Positions 45,704-55,020 are shown, counted from the first letter of the stretch. The stretch is 64,000 bases of DNA from Prolixibacteraceae bacterium (GCA_003506435.1 DOAQ01000037.1:62001-126000); one strand, 5' to 3'. A program made the numbers and translations. Notes: generated by a model not told the origin, from the sequence alone.

Positions 45704-47852
45704 TTGCCAACCTTACTAATTTTGTAAAAACATCATTTGGTAATGTATCAAAATACAAATCCATCGACTCCTTCAATATTTCTTTATTTTCAAATTCCCT
45801 TAATAAATTGCTGTAATCATTTTCATCATTTGTGAAATGCCTTTTTCGCAATCTTTTTAATCGGTAAGCAGCAATAGAAAATTGTATGTTTGTCGTTAAA
45901 TTTGGAATTGTATAAGCCAATGCGTCTAAAATATAATCAGGTATTACTGTTATATGATCAACTTTCTCCGATAACATGACTGCAAACCATCCTTTCCCAA
46001 ATTTTTCCGCAAGTCTTAATACTTCTTTCCCAGCAATAGCTACATTTTCATCCACTAATAATTCTTTTATTCTTTCTCTATCGGCATCTCGTTCAAAATT
46101 GTCTTTTACAACTTCTTGTACTTCGACAGAATTATTTGCCATTAAAAAGTCAACCTCAAAGGTATGCTTGGCATAAAATGGTTTAATCCATCCGTTACCT
46201 TCACAAAATTTGTCAAGTTTCTTTCTTCTTTCAATACCAGATTTCTCCGAGTTCCTACATTTTTTTTGGTAATCATTATCTGTCTCTGAATTTTCTGGTA
46301 ATTCCACAATTGACAGGTCATTGTCTGTAATAATTCCACAATTTCTTCTTACTCGATCTTCGTGAAATAGAGCAGCAATATTCGTAAATCCGGTACTCCC
46401 AATATTTACAATAGAAATTCCAAGTTCATCAACAGAAACCCCAAAAACAGATTTTACCAATGCAGGAATTACTATATGTTCCGCATCTCCTTCCACCAAG
46501 AGAACTCCTTTCGCAAATAGTAAATTGGTTCGGTTTGCATCTAAATATCGCTCTATCTTTCTTATTTCTATAGGATCAAGATTTATTGAAGGGTTGAATA
46601 CTTCCGCGAACTGTTTTCCTCTGCCCAAAATATTCATTGAACTTATTTGTGAAACAGAAGAAATATGTGTTGAATGAGTGGAAATAAAAACTTGGGTATT
46701 ATTTTCTTTTAACTTGTTGAATAACGTTTTCTGAATATGGGTATGGATGTGAGCCTCCGGTTCTTCTATTAGAATAAAATTAGCAATTTTATCTTCCTTT
46801 TTTACTTTCTCAAATTCAAGTAATTTCAACGAAAGGTATATGAGGTTAGCACCTCCCAGACTTAGTTCACCAAGCTTACCTTCATATCCTTCTTCGTCTG
46901 GATCGCCTACCCAAAGTTTCAAGGATTGGAGAAGTCTTTCCATTTCGGAAGGTAACTCGGAGCGGATATTTACATTTGGAGCATATGTTTCCCCGACAGC
47001 ACGTTTGACCGTTGACGATATTCCAAGTGATACCCCTTTAACTTCCTCTAAATTAGATATGTCATCATTCAGGCTTTTAACCTTTTCTTCTATACTATTT
47101 TTCTTAAGGATTTCAATACTTTTCCCTTTATCACGCAATAAACTGATAAGCGGATTATCCTTAAAAGAACGTAGGTCAGACTCAACATCTCTCAACGCTT
47201 TGGCGAAAGTGCAAGCAAATTCGTTTGGGATTGAGACTCCTTGGGTTCTGATTCCATATATGTCAAGCCTGAGTTCGTCCGGGTCAGGAAACTTTATCAA
47301 TTCAAAATCGCCAACGAATTCTTTATAACTATTTTCAACTGAAAAATCAATACCGCTTCTTCCGGTGAAAATTGTTTCGTAGTCATTCAGTGTGATATTC
47401 TGTAGAATGGCTTCAAGCTTTACAACATCTTCCGATTTATCTCTATCTGGATTCTCTTGTAATTCCTTTGACAGTTCAAATAAATAGCGTCGATACTCAA
47501 TTCGTGGTCGAAAATAGACAGTATAAGATCCTGTTGTATAATCGACTTCATCAACATGCCCAACTTTATGCATGGCAAGAGACTGTGCTTCTTCGCCAAC
47601 ATCTAAATCTGAAAATTGTATCTGTATGATAATCCAATGACCTTGCCAGGCTCCGACTGAGCGATTAAAGTCTGTTTCATAGAACTTTATGACCCTTGGC
47701 ATACTTTCGTCTATCAGAATTCTGATAGCTTGGAATAAATTGGTTTTTCCTGAACCATTTTCTCCTATAATGGTATTTACTCCTTTGTTAAAATTGAGCG
47801 AAGCATTTCTGAAATTCCGGTAATTCCTAATTGAGAGTTTTGAGATATACAT
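45696..47852 (-). CDS. OLD-family ATPase/TOPRIM nuclease (GajA-like)
   Basis: A 718-residue overcoming-lysogenisation-defect protein. The ABC-type ATPase carries Walker A (GENGSGKT, residues 30-37), a signature-like LSLGGANLIY (about 330), Walker B (ILIEEPEAHIH, about 360) and H-loop STHSTHIS (about 390). The C-terminal TOPRIM domain shows LLVEGDAEH (about 453) and ITDNDLS (about 507). With the overlapping UvrD gene this is a class 2 OLD, Gabija-like pair that cuts phage DNA upon nucleotide depletion. It is longer than GajA from Bacillus (578 residues), with extra sequence at the C-terminus. Confidence 0.9.
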   Translation of the reverse strand: MYISKLSIRNYRNFRNASLNFNKGVNTIIGENGSGKTNLFQAIRILIDESMPRVIKFYETDFNRSVGAWQGHWIIIQIQFSDLDVGEEAQSLAMHKVGHVDEVDYTTGSYTVYFRPRIEYRRYLFELSKELQENPDRDKSEDVVKLEAILQNITLNDYETIFTGRSGIDFSVENSYKEFVGDFELIKFPDPDELRLDIYGIRTQGVSIPNEFACTFAKALRDVESDLRSFKDNPLISLLRDKGKSIEILKKNSIEEKVKSLNDDISNLEEVKGVSLGISSTVKRAVGETYAPNVNIRSELPSEMERLLQSLKLWVGDPDEEGYEGKLGELSLGGANLIYLSLKLLEFEKVKKEDKIANFILIEEPEAHIHTHIQKTLFNKLKENNTQVFISTHSTHISSVSQISSMNILGRGKQFAEVFNPSINLDPIEIRKIERYLDANRTNLLFAKGVLLVEGDAEHIVIPALVKSVFGVSVDELGISIVNIGSTGFTNIAALFHEDRVRRNCGIITDNDLSIVELPENSETDNDYQKKCRNSEKSGIERRKKLDKFCEGNGWIKPFYAKHTFEVDFLMANNSVEVQEVVKDNFERDADRERIKELLVDENVAIAGKEVLRLAEKFGKGWFAVMLSEKVDHITVIPDYILDALAYTIPNLTTNIQFSIAAYRLKRLRKRHFTNDENDYSNLLREFENKEILKESMDLYFDTLPNDVFTKLVRLANA

Positions 47853-47950
47853 CGTTGATCTCTTGATTTTTGTGAATTGATTATAGGTTAAAACTAAATA
47901 TTTTTCAATAAAAATTAGTACTTAGAATAATTTAGTTTTCAACTACTTTA

Positions 47951-48508
47951 TTAAACTAAGTAGTCTCCAATATCAAATCCTTCCATATCATTACTCGGCA
48001 CCTGATTATTTCCATTTTGCCCCAACTTCCCCAAATGCAAATCAATCAACTCCACAATCCGCTTTTGATAAGCCGGAGACGAAAAAGCCATTTGTTCAAC
48101 CCAATCAGTATTGTTGTTTTCGTGAAGCAACTTTCCTGTTTTGGCCGGATTTTGAGGGCTCATGCTGCCAACTTCGTTAACCACTTCCATCATATCTTCA
48201 AACGTAAGGTCGGAAAAAGATTCAGTGGGAAGCCCAAGTTGCTCCAACTCTTCCTGTTCCTCAACAGAACTTATATCAGGCTCGTATTCCAGCGGCACTT
48301 CAATATCCATTTTGCCCGATGAGTCGGTTTCAGATACGGAACTTTTTCCGGCAGTCAGCACAAAAGTACTTTTGCCAACAATTTCTTCCGGGGCACGATT
48401 ATTAAGTGTACTTTTTCTTTCAACGGAGGTCTTCCCACTTTTTCTCAATCCTTTCAGCAGAAGGATAAAAAGAACCAGTATTGCAGTAACTAAGATGAAT
48501 TCAGCCAT
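47951..48508 (-). CDS. traD: Conjugal transfer protein TraD
   Basis: A 185-residue protein with an N-terminal membrane helix (residues 2-20, FILVTAILVLFILLL), an acidic linker, and a helical C-terminal region (YQKRIVELIDLHLGKLG). It follows the DUF3408 gene by 18 bases, the usual traD location in Bacteroidetes elements. It is now separated from traE by the three-gene nuclease/helicase cassette. Naming rests on position and on resemblance remembered from CTn elements. Confidence 0.7.
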   Translation of the reverse strand: MAEFILVTAILVLFILLLKGLRKSGKTSVERKSTLNNRAPEEIVGKSTFVLTAGKSSVSETDSSGKMDIEVPLEYEPDISSVEEQEELEQLGLPTESFSDLTFEDMMEVVNEVGSMSPQNPAKTGKLLHENNNTDWVEQMAFSSPAYQKRIVELIDLHLGKLGQNGNNQVPSNDMEGFDIGDYLV

Positions 48509-48526
48509 ATCAAACTACTTTTGGTG

Positions 48527-48895
48527 TCAGAAAATATTCTTATTCTTTTCGTTGTAAAGTTTGACGATGTCCTCCTGGAAGTCTTCAAAATGTTGGCTCA
48601 ACACATTGTCGATGTAATCAAAAATCGTGATTTCGTCGTTGCCGATCACACGCACAATCTTTTGAATCCGCTCGTGGTATTCCTGCCGGATGGGAACATG
48701 CTTGCCAAACCGTGCCTTGCTGTCGGTGTGCCGGATAAAATGAGATAGGTAATCGGAAGAAACCTCAGTCTTCCTGACCTTTGGCTTTCCCGTAGCTTTT
48801 TCAGTTTTTTGCTCTGTGGACTGTTGACCGTTCTGAATGGTGGAGATCAAATAGGCTTCATCAATCTCTTCCGGATTATATTGCTTCCGTGCCAT
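48527..48895 (-). CDS. DUF3408 conjugative transposon protein
   Basis: A 122-residue basic protein ending HFEDFQEDIVKLYNEK, with the DUF3408 signature region DYLSHFIRHTDSKARFGKHVPIR and YHERIQKIVRVIG. Commonly called TraB or TraC in Bacteroidetes elements. The segment IFDYIDNVLSQHF suggests a ribbon-helix-helix-like C-terminus, so it may bind DNA. Placed four bases after the ParA-like gene. Confidence 0.85.
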   Translation of the reverse strand: MARKQYNPEEIDEAYLISTIQNGQQSTEQKTEKATGKPKVRKTEVSSDYLSHFIRHTDSKARFGKHVPIRQEYHERIQKIVRVIGNDEITIFDYIDNVLSQHFEDFQEDIVKLYNEKNKNIF

Positions 48896-48899
48896 AAGT

Positions 48900-49661
48900 T
48901 CACTGTTTTATCGTTTGCAGAATTTCCATAGCCAGCGCATCGAGGTTGCTGCCTTTCAGTAAAGAGTTGTGAGCAGGAAACAGGGTAGAACGAAAAACCG
49001 GCTTATGCCCCGAGGTAAGCTCCCGCCTGAAACGCTTCGAATCGGGGACAAAGGTTTTCAGGATATTCAGACCCAGTTCGCCAATCACATTCTCATAAAC
49101 TTCGTAGAGTTCGCTTTTCTCCCGACCATCCACCATATTCCAGATGAGATACAGCCCTTTGATGTTGCTTTTCCCCACACTTACCAGGTTTTCGTTCAGC
49201 ATGGAAGCAAATTTCAAAGTGCTCTCCAGTACCACCCTGTCGGCGCTGACCGGGGAAAAGATATAGTCCATTCCGGCCAGAGTTTTTACAACTCCTTTGC
49301 TGTTCAGTGTTCCCGGAAGGTCGAAAAATATAATGTCGGGTTGATTAGCGGCATTGTCAATAAGTTTCCCTGCAGTTGCAATGGCATTTTCCGGCAAACT
49401 TTTTTCAACCTGGTAGGCTTTTCGTTTCAGCGAGGTAAACTGGTCATAAGCCATTTGCTTGTAATAGTTGTCCTTCATCACCTGATCCATATCGCGCTGC
49501 CGCATTTCAGCAATGCTGTGCTGCGGGTAATCGCAATCCACGACGGCAATTTCCTTTCCCAGCACATAATGCAAATAGCTCGACATTAAAATGGTGAAAG
49601 CTGATTTGCCCACGCCCCCCTTTTGAGTGCTGAAAGCAATAAATAATGTTTCCTTTTCCAT
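48900..49661 (-). CDS. traA: ParA-like ATPase TraA
   Basis: A 253-residue MinD/ParA-family ATPase with the deviant Walker A motif STQKGGVGKSAF (KGGxGKS) and the DCDYPQHS and FFDLPGTL motifs. It probably positions the element or its transfer complex, or regulates transfer. It is the first gene of the leftward tra operon; the divergent mobilisation genes lie on the other side of the non-coding region at 49,662-50,313. Confidence 0.9.
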   Translation of the reverse strand: MEKETLFIAFSTQKGGVGKSAFTILMSSYLHYVLGKEIAVVDCDYPQHSIAEMRQRDMDQVMKDNYYKQMAYDQFTSLKRKAYQVEKSLPENAIATAGKLIDNAANQPDIIFFDLPGTLNSKGVVKTLAGMDYIFSPVSADRVVLESTLKFASMLNENLVSVGKSNIKGLYLIWNMVDGREKSELYEVYENVIGELGLNILKTFVPDSKRFRRELTSGHKPVFRSTLFPAHNSLLKGSNLDALAMEILQTIKQ

Positions 49662-50165
49662 GTTGTTTATTTTATTGGTTAATGATGTAATCGTTCTATC
49701 GTTCGTCTTTTCAACTAATCATTTCATTGCCTAATCAATCGAATGCCTGAGTAACCGGTTGAATACCTGTTTAAACATTTCATTGTTTAAGCGTTCCAAC
49801 GTTTAAATACTTCAGCGAACCAGTCTTTGAATATTGCAATCACCAAATAACTGAATCAATAAGTTCCTGAACGCCTAATTCCTCAGTTGAACGAGTGAAT
49901 AATCCCTTATTTGCTTGCCTGAATATTCGCTGATTCATTCAATTAATCGAGGTTTTATGCCAGCAAATGAAGAGATAAAACCCATTAGAAATCCGGTTCG
50001 GAAAGTCGCTGGCACTGTTTGTCACCAACTGTCTGCTTTTGGCGTTTTTCGGAATGATTACCAATCAAACTACGCCCCATACCTTTGCCCGCAGTGAAAA
50101 TCTGAATTAAAAAATGAGCTGAAACAATGAGGCCGCAAGCATTAAAATTTGCCAACGTTAAAAGA
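49662..50165. repeat. Non-coding region with degenerate short repeats (mob/tra divergence)
   Basis: No gene is supported here. From about 49,690 to 49,945 the plus strand is built of short related words repeated at irregular spacing: CATTTCATTG twice, TTGAATA or TTGAAC variants, CCTGAA, GTTTAA and CCTAAT variants. They may be degenerate binding sites for the ParA-like TraA or for a relaxosome protein, or a long 5' leader. The 49,946-50,165 part has no visible repeat. Confidence 0.4.
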
Positions 50166-50275
50166 GTGTGCATCAGCACACGGCAAGTTGTGTTTTGAGG
50201 ACCTCAAAACGTTCCGAGGTACTCGGAACAACTTGCCCCGTTGGGGGAAAATCACGCTCCGAAGTCGGTGATTTT
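50166..50275. other. Cluster of hairpins, candidate origin of transfer (oriT)
   Basis: Five hairpins stand side by side: GTGTGC/GCACAC (50166-50181), an outer stem GGCAAGTT/AACTTGCC (50182-50189 with 50230-50237) that encloses GTTTTGAGG/CCTCAAAAC (50192-50210) and GTTCCGAG/CTCGGAAC (50211-50229), then CCCC/GGGG (about 50236-50246) and AAAATCAC/GTGATTTT (50248-50275). The middle part forms a three-way junction. It is 38 bases before the first mobilisation gene and between divergent tra and mob operons, the classic oriT position. The nick site is not identified; a structured leader RNA is the alternative. Confidence 0.5.
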
Positions 50276-50313
50276 TGATAAGCATTTTTGTAAACGTGTA
50301 ATGCCTAAAACAG

Positions 50314-50748
50314 ATGCCAATGACAACCGAAAACAGACAAAAACACAAAGGCGGGCGGAAGCAGAAAGCAGACCCGTGCATCCACCGCTACTCCATTAAC
50401 CTGAACGATGAAGACAACGCCCGGTTTCTGTCGCTGTTTGAAGCTTCGGGAATGAAAGTCAAAGCCCACTTTATCACGGTCTGCCTGTTCGAAAAGCAGG
50501 TGAAAGTGGTGAAAATTGATAAAGGGACATCCGATTTTTACATGAGGCTGACTAATTTTTATGGCCAGTTTCGTGCAATCGGTGTGAATTATAACCAGGT
50601 AACCAAAGCTATCAAGAACAATTTCTCCGAGAAAAAAGCACTGATATTTTTAGGTCAATTGGAAAAAGCAACTCTGGGTTTGGTGGAAATAAACAAACAA
50701 GTGATGGATTTAACCCACGAATTTGAAGAGAAATGGTTGCAAAAATAA
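50314..50748 (+). CDS. Mobilisation accessory protein (MobC-like, relaxosome)
   Basis: A 144-residue basic protein with a KGGRKQKADPCIHRYSINLN opening and a helical C-terminus, typical of plasmid and CTn relaxosome proteins with a ribbon-helix-helix fold. It would bind near oriT and recruit the relaxase. The start may instead be the second ATG (50320). It overlaps the relaxase gene by 16 bases. Confidence 0.8.
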   Translation: MPMTTENRQKHKGGRKQKADPCIHRYSINLNDEDNARFLSLFEASGMKVKAHFITVCLFEKQVKVVKIDKGTSDFYMRLTNFYGQFRAIGVNYNQVTKAIKNNFSEKKALIFLGQLEKATLGLVEINKQVMDLTHEFEEKWLQK

Positions 50749-51956
50749 GTTCAGGAAGTTCGTTGTACAGTGCCCTGGCATATAACCAACACAAGGTAAA
50801 TGCCGGTCAAGCCAAAGTGATTTTCACCAATAACATGGTGGAGCCAAAGGATGGAAATTTCAGCATCGGAATTTGTACAGACTCGTTCGAGCCTTATTTG
50901 CTGGCCAATAAAAGAACTGAAAATCCTGTTATTCACATCTCTTTAAACCCTGATCCCAAGGATAAATTAAGCGATGAACAGTTAGCGCAAATTGCAGAAG
51001 AATACATGCAAAAGCTGGGTTACGGGAATCAGCCTTTTGTTGTTTACAAAGACGAGGACATTGACCGTCATCATATCCACATTGTTTCGGTTAAGGTTGA
51101 TGAAACCGGGAAAATGATCCGGGACAATTTTCAGCACCGTTTGTCAATGCGGATTTGCCGTGATTTAGAACGGAAATACGGACTGATACCGGCCAATGAA
51201 AAACAAAAAGCAGAAGGTTATTCATTAAAAGCAGTTGACCCGAAGAAAAGCAATATCAAGCAGCAAATAGCCAATGTTGTCCAAGCAGCATCACAATCAT
51301 GGCATTTTCAATCTTTCAACGAATACAAGGCTTTGCTTTCCGTCTATAACGTGCATGTTGCTGAAGTAAAAGGAGAACACCGTGGAAAATTGTACTACGG
51401 AATTGTTTGTGCTGCATTAAACGAGAAAGGTGAAGTTTTCGGAGCTCCCATTAAATCTTCAAAGTTTGGCAAACAGGCCGGAAATGATGCCATTCAGAAG
51501 CGGATTGAGAAATCGAAAGAGCTTATCAAAACCAATAACCTCAAAGAAAGTCCGAAGACTACTATTTCAAAAGCGTTCGAATCCTGCAAAAACAGGGCAG
51601 ATTTTGAAAAGCAACTTTTGAAAAACCAGATTTCAGTTTTGTTCCGCGAGAACGAATCGGGACGTATTTATGGCGTAACCTTTATCGACCACAGGCAAAA
51701 ATTCGTTTTCAATGGTTCCCGCCTTGGAAAAGAATTTTCGGCCAATGTCTTTCAGCAAAGATTCAACGAAGAAAAACACAATTCAGAACAGGAAAAGTCG
51801 CCGGAATTTGCACCGCCCCAATCCACTTTTGTTCCTGATTCCACGCTTGATAATTTATCCGGGTTATTGACTATCGACAGCCGTGGAGAAAACCCTGAAG
51901 AGGAAGCCTTTATCCGAAGAATGAAGCGAAAGAAAAGGAGAAAACGAAAACTATAA
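50733..51956 (+). CDS. MOB relaxase (MobB-like)
   Basis: A 407-residue relaxase of the MOBP-related Bacteroidetes family. The HHIH metal motif is in DIDRHHIHIVSVKVD (His113, His114, His116), and the N-terminal motif with the candidate nicking tyrosine is SSLYSALAYNQHK (Tyr12 or Tyr17). It nicks oriT and leads the single strand through the channel. The C-terminal third is basic. It overlaps the accessory gene and is three bases upstream of the coupling-protein gene. Confidence 0.92.
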   Translation: MVAKISSGSSLYSALAYNQHKVNAGQAKVIFTNNMVEPKDGNFSIGICTDSFEPYLLANKRTENPVIHISLNPDPKDKLSDEQLAQIAEEYMQKLGYGNQPFVVYKDEDIDRHHIHIVSVKVDETGKMIRDNFQHRLSMRICRDLERKYGLIPANEKQKAEGYSLKAVDPKKSNIKQQIANVVQAASQSWHFQSFNEYKALLSVYNVHVAEVKGEHRGKLYYGIVCAALNEKGEVFGAPIKSSKFGKQAGNDAIQKRIEKSKELIKTNNLKESPKTTISKAFESCKNRADFEKQLLKNQISVLFRENESGRIYGVTFIDHRQKFVFNGSRLGKEFSANVFQQRFNEEKHNSEQEKSPEFAPPQSTFVPDSTLDNLSGLLTIDSRGENPEEEAFIRRMKRKKRRKRKL

Positions 51957-51959
51957 GCT

Positions 51960-53936
51960 ATGCAAAACGAAGACGATGTACGAAGCCTTGCCAAAATAAT
52001 CGAACTGATAAGGGGTGTCAGCATCCTGATTCTTATCATTCACATTTATTGGTTTTGTTATGAATTTCTGGCAGAGCAGAACGCAACTTTACCAGTCATT
52101 AACAAAATTCTGCTGAATTTCCAGAGAAATACAGGCCTGTTTTCTCAACCAGTCTGGACAAAACTCATGAGCTTTGGATTGCTTGCCATCTCATGCCTGG
52201 GAATCAGGGGTGTTAAAGAAGTAAAGATAACCTGGGGCAAAATATCGGTATTTCTGGGTTCAGGGTTTGTCCTGTTTTTCTTCAATGGTTTTATCATCAG
52301 ACTGCAATACGCAATCGCTCTTAAATGCAGCTTTTATGTGCTTACCCTGGCTGTTGGGTATATTTTCCTGTTAAAGGCTGGGTTATGGATGAGCAGACTG
52401 ATAAAAAACAACCTGATGGAAGATGTCTTTAACATGGAGAATGAATCGTTTATGCAAGAGACCCAACTAATGGAAAACGAATATTCCGTGAACCTGCCCA
52501 CACGCTTCAGCTATAAAAGGAAAACCTACAATGGGTGGATTAATGTAGTAAATCCGTTCCGGGCGAGCATTGTTTTGGGGACACCGGGTAGCGGGAAATC
52601 GTATGCCATCATCAACAATTACATCAAACAGCAAATTAAAAAAGGCTTCAGTATGTATATCTACGATTTCAAGTTTGACGATCTGAGCGTTATCGCGTAC
52701 AACACATTATTGAAAAACACGGACAAATACGAGCATACGCCCAGATTCTATGTGATAAATTTTGACAATCCGGAGCGGAGTCACCGGTGTAATCCCATTG
52801 CTCCGGAGTTTATGACCGATATTGCCGATGCTTACGAATCTGCCTACACCATCATGCTGAACCTGAACAAAACATGGATTCAGAAGCAGGGCGACTTTTT
52901 TGTGGAATCGCCAATTATTCTACTCACCTCGATTATCTGGTATTTGAAAATCTACCAAAACGGGAAATACTGTACGTTCCCTCATGCCATCGAATTTCTG
53001 AATAAGAAATACGCCGATATTTTTACCATTCTTACTTCGTACCCTGAACTTGAAAACTATCTTTCACCGTTCATCGATGCCTGGGAAGGTGGTGCGCAAG
53101 ACCAGTTGCAGGGACAGATTGCCAGCGCAAAAATCCCGCTTTCACGAATGATTTCGCCACAACTGTACTGGGTAATGTCCGGAAATGATTTCACGCTGGA
53201 TATTAATAATCCGAAGGAACCTAAAATTCTTTGCGTGGGGAATAACCCCGACCGCCAGAACATCTATTCAGCAGCTCTGGGCTTGTACAATTCCCGGATT
53301 GTAAAGCTGATAAACAAAAAAGGTCAACTCAAAAGTGCAGTGATTATTGATGAGCTTCCAACCATTTATTTCCGGGGACTGGACAATCTGATTGCCACAG
53401 CCCGGAGCAACAAGGTGGCTGTGTGTCTTGGGTTTCAGGATTTTTCGCAGTTAAACCGTGATTACGGCGACAAAGAAGCCAAAGTGGTGATGAACACAGT
53501 TGGCAATATTTTCAGCGGCCAGGTAGTTGGCGAAACCGCAAAAACGTTATCGGAACGGTTTGGAAAAGTCCTTCAAAAACGGCAATCGATGACCATCAAC
53601 CGGCAGGATAAATCCACTTCGATAAATACACAAATGGACACGTTGATCCCTGCTTCAAAAATCAGCAACCTCACCCAGGGCGTTTTTGTCGGGGCTGTTT
53701 CTGACAACTTCGGTGAACGGATTGAGCAGAAGATATTTCATGCCGAAATTGTGGTGGACAATGAGAAAGTAGCCAAAGAAACCGCCGCATACAAGCCAAT
53801 CCCGGTAATTACAAATTTTACCGATGAGAATGGTAAAAATCATTTGCAGGAGGAAATTGAATTCAACTATCGGCGAATAAAAAATGAAGCGGCACAAATA
53901 ATTGTGGATGAACTGGAGAGAATAAAGAAAAATTGA
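51960..53936 (+). CDS. Type IV coupling protein (VirD4/TraD-like)
   Basis: A 658-residue coupling ATPase. N-terminal membrane segments occupy about residues 15-150, then Walker A (GTPGSGKSYAI, about 208-215) and Walker B (AVIIDELPTIYF, about 460). It links the relaxosome to the transfer channel. An IS1595-family element is inserted at its stop codon: the reading frame ends AAG AAA AAT TGA, with the last two codons partly IS sequence, where the uninterrupted gene would read AAG AAA AAA TAA. The protein therefore differs by one residue (Asn for Lys) and should stay functional. Confidence 0.93.
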   Translation: MQNEDDVRSLAKIIELIRGVSILILIIHIYWFCYEFLAEQNATLPVINKILLNFQRNTGLFSQPVWTKLMSFGLLAISCLGIRGVKEVKITWGKISVFLGSGFVLFFFNGFIIRLQYAIALKCSFYVLTLAVGYIFLLKAGLWMSRLIKNNLMEDVFNMENESFMQETQLMENEYSVNLPTRFSYKRKTYNGWINVVNPFRASIVLGTPGSGKSYAIINNYIKQQIKKGFSMYIYDFKFDDLSVIAYNTLLKNTDKYEHTPRFYVINFDNPERSHRCNPIAPEFMTDIADAYESAYTIMLNLNKTWIQKQGDFFVESPIILLTSIIWYLKIYQNGKYCTFPHAIEFLNKKYADIFTILTSYPELENYLSPFIDAWEGGAQDQLQGQIASAKIPLSRMISPQLYWVMSGNDFTLDINNPKEPKILCVGNNPDRQNIYSAALGLYNSRIVKLINKKGQLKSAVIIDELPTIYFRGLDNLIATARSNKVAVCLGFQDFSQLNRDYGDKEAKVVMNTVGNIFSGQVVGETAKTLSERFGKVLQKRQSMTINRQDKSTSINTQMDTLIPASKISNLTQGVFVGAVSDNFGERIEQKIFHAEIVVDNEKVAKETAAYKPIPVITNFTDENGKNHLQEEIEFNYRRIKNEAAQIIVDELERIKKN

Positions 53937-54900
53937 ATTAGGCATTTTGTAAATACAATAGAAATGTCTATTTTAGGGGAAAAGATTATTGAAATGGAGA
54001 ACAAATTTAGAAGTCTTATTATTTTTGAATTTCAGGAACGTTTCCCTGACGAAGATTCTTGCTATCAATATTTGACAGAGCTAAAATGGTCAACCGGTTT
54101 TGTTTGCCCCAACTGTGGACACACCCACTATTGCAATGGGAAACGCAAATTCGACAGGCAGTGTACCAGTTGCCACCGAATCGCTTCCCCGACCAGCGGG
54201 ACATTGTTTCACCAGTTGAAATTTTCGGTATTAAAAGCCTTTTACATTGTCTATTATGTAAGCACAAGTAAAAAGGGGATCAGCAGTACCGAACTGAGCA
54301 GAAAGCTTGGGTTAAGACAAAAAACCTGCTGGAAGTTCAAAGTCAAGGTAATGAAAGCCATGGAAAGCAGCGGCAACCACAAAATTAATGGCAATGCAGA
54401 AGTAGACGAAACTGTTATTGGCGGTCAGGAAGAGGGGGTTGTGGGGAGAAAGAACAGAAAAAAGAAGCTGGTTGTATTTGCCATTGAGCGCAATGGCAAA
54501 GGTGTTAGCCGTATGTATGGTAAGGTTATTAAACAGAGCAGTTCAAAAGAACTTGGAGGATTTATGAAAACAACTATCGACCTAAATGCACAAATAAAAA
54601 CGGATAAATGGCGTGGGTATTCCCCTCTGGCAAAAGATTTCAAGAACCTGTCACAGGTTAATTCCGGGGAAAAAGGTGGAAACTTCCCTGATTTACACAG
54701 GTGTATTATGGGATTCAAAGGCTGGCTTCGCGGGATGCACCATCATGTTGAAAATCTGCAAGCCTATATTGATGAATACTGCTACCGGTTTAACCGAAGC
54801 AATATGAAGGAAGGAATTTTTGACAACCTCTTGACAAGAATGGTTAAAGCAGATCCTTTCCCGTATAAAAAACCAATTATTATCTAAATGCCTAATTCAA
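53933..54900. mobile_element. IS1595-family insertion sequence
   Basis: A 968-base element with 15-bp perfect terminal inverted repeats: TTGAATTAGGCATTT at 53933-53947 and its complement AAATGCCTAATTCAA at 54886-54900. The 8-bp target duplication AAGAAAAA flanks it on both sides (53925-53932 and 54901-54908), the size typical of IS1595. It contains one transposase gene. The intact repeats and duplication suggest recent insertion. Confidence 0.93.
53964..54887 (+). CDS. IS1595-family transposase
   Basis: A 307-residue transposase with an N-terminal zinc ribbon (CPNCG...CTSCH, about residues 50-76) and a DDE-type catalytic domain: first Asp in AEVDETVIGG (about 150), second in IKTDKWRGY (about 213), and a C-terminal HRCIMGFKGWLRGMHHH segment where the family carries its DDNK/DDEK residue. 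The start at 53964 is 31 bases from the IS end. The terminal repeat overlaps the last codons of the gene. Confidence 0.94.
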   Translation: MSILGEKIIEMENKFRSLIIFEFQERFPDEDSCYQYLTELKWSTGFVCPNCGHTHYCNGKRKFDRQCTSCHRIASPTSGTLFHQLKFSVLKAFYIVYYVSTSKKGISSTELSRKLGLRQKTCWKFKVKVMKAMESSGNHKINGNAEVDETVIGGQEEGVVGRKNRKKKLVVFAIERNGKGVSRMYGKVIKQSSSKELGGFMKTTIDLNAQIKTDKWRGYSPLAKDFKNLSQVNSGEKGGNFPDLHRCIMGFKGWLRGMHHHVENLQAYIDEYCYRFNRSNMKEGIFDNLLTRMVKADPFPYKKPIII

Positions 54901-55020
54901 AAGAAAAAATAAGAAACTTATGTCCTTTTAACGCATTGTTGTCAATAATTGAAGCACAATGTCACTAAGTATTTTTGTATATTTATCGTTCAACTAAAAT
55001 TCAATTTTCTGAGCCGAATC

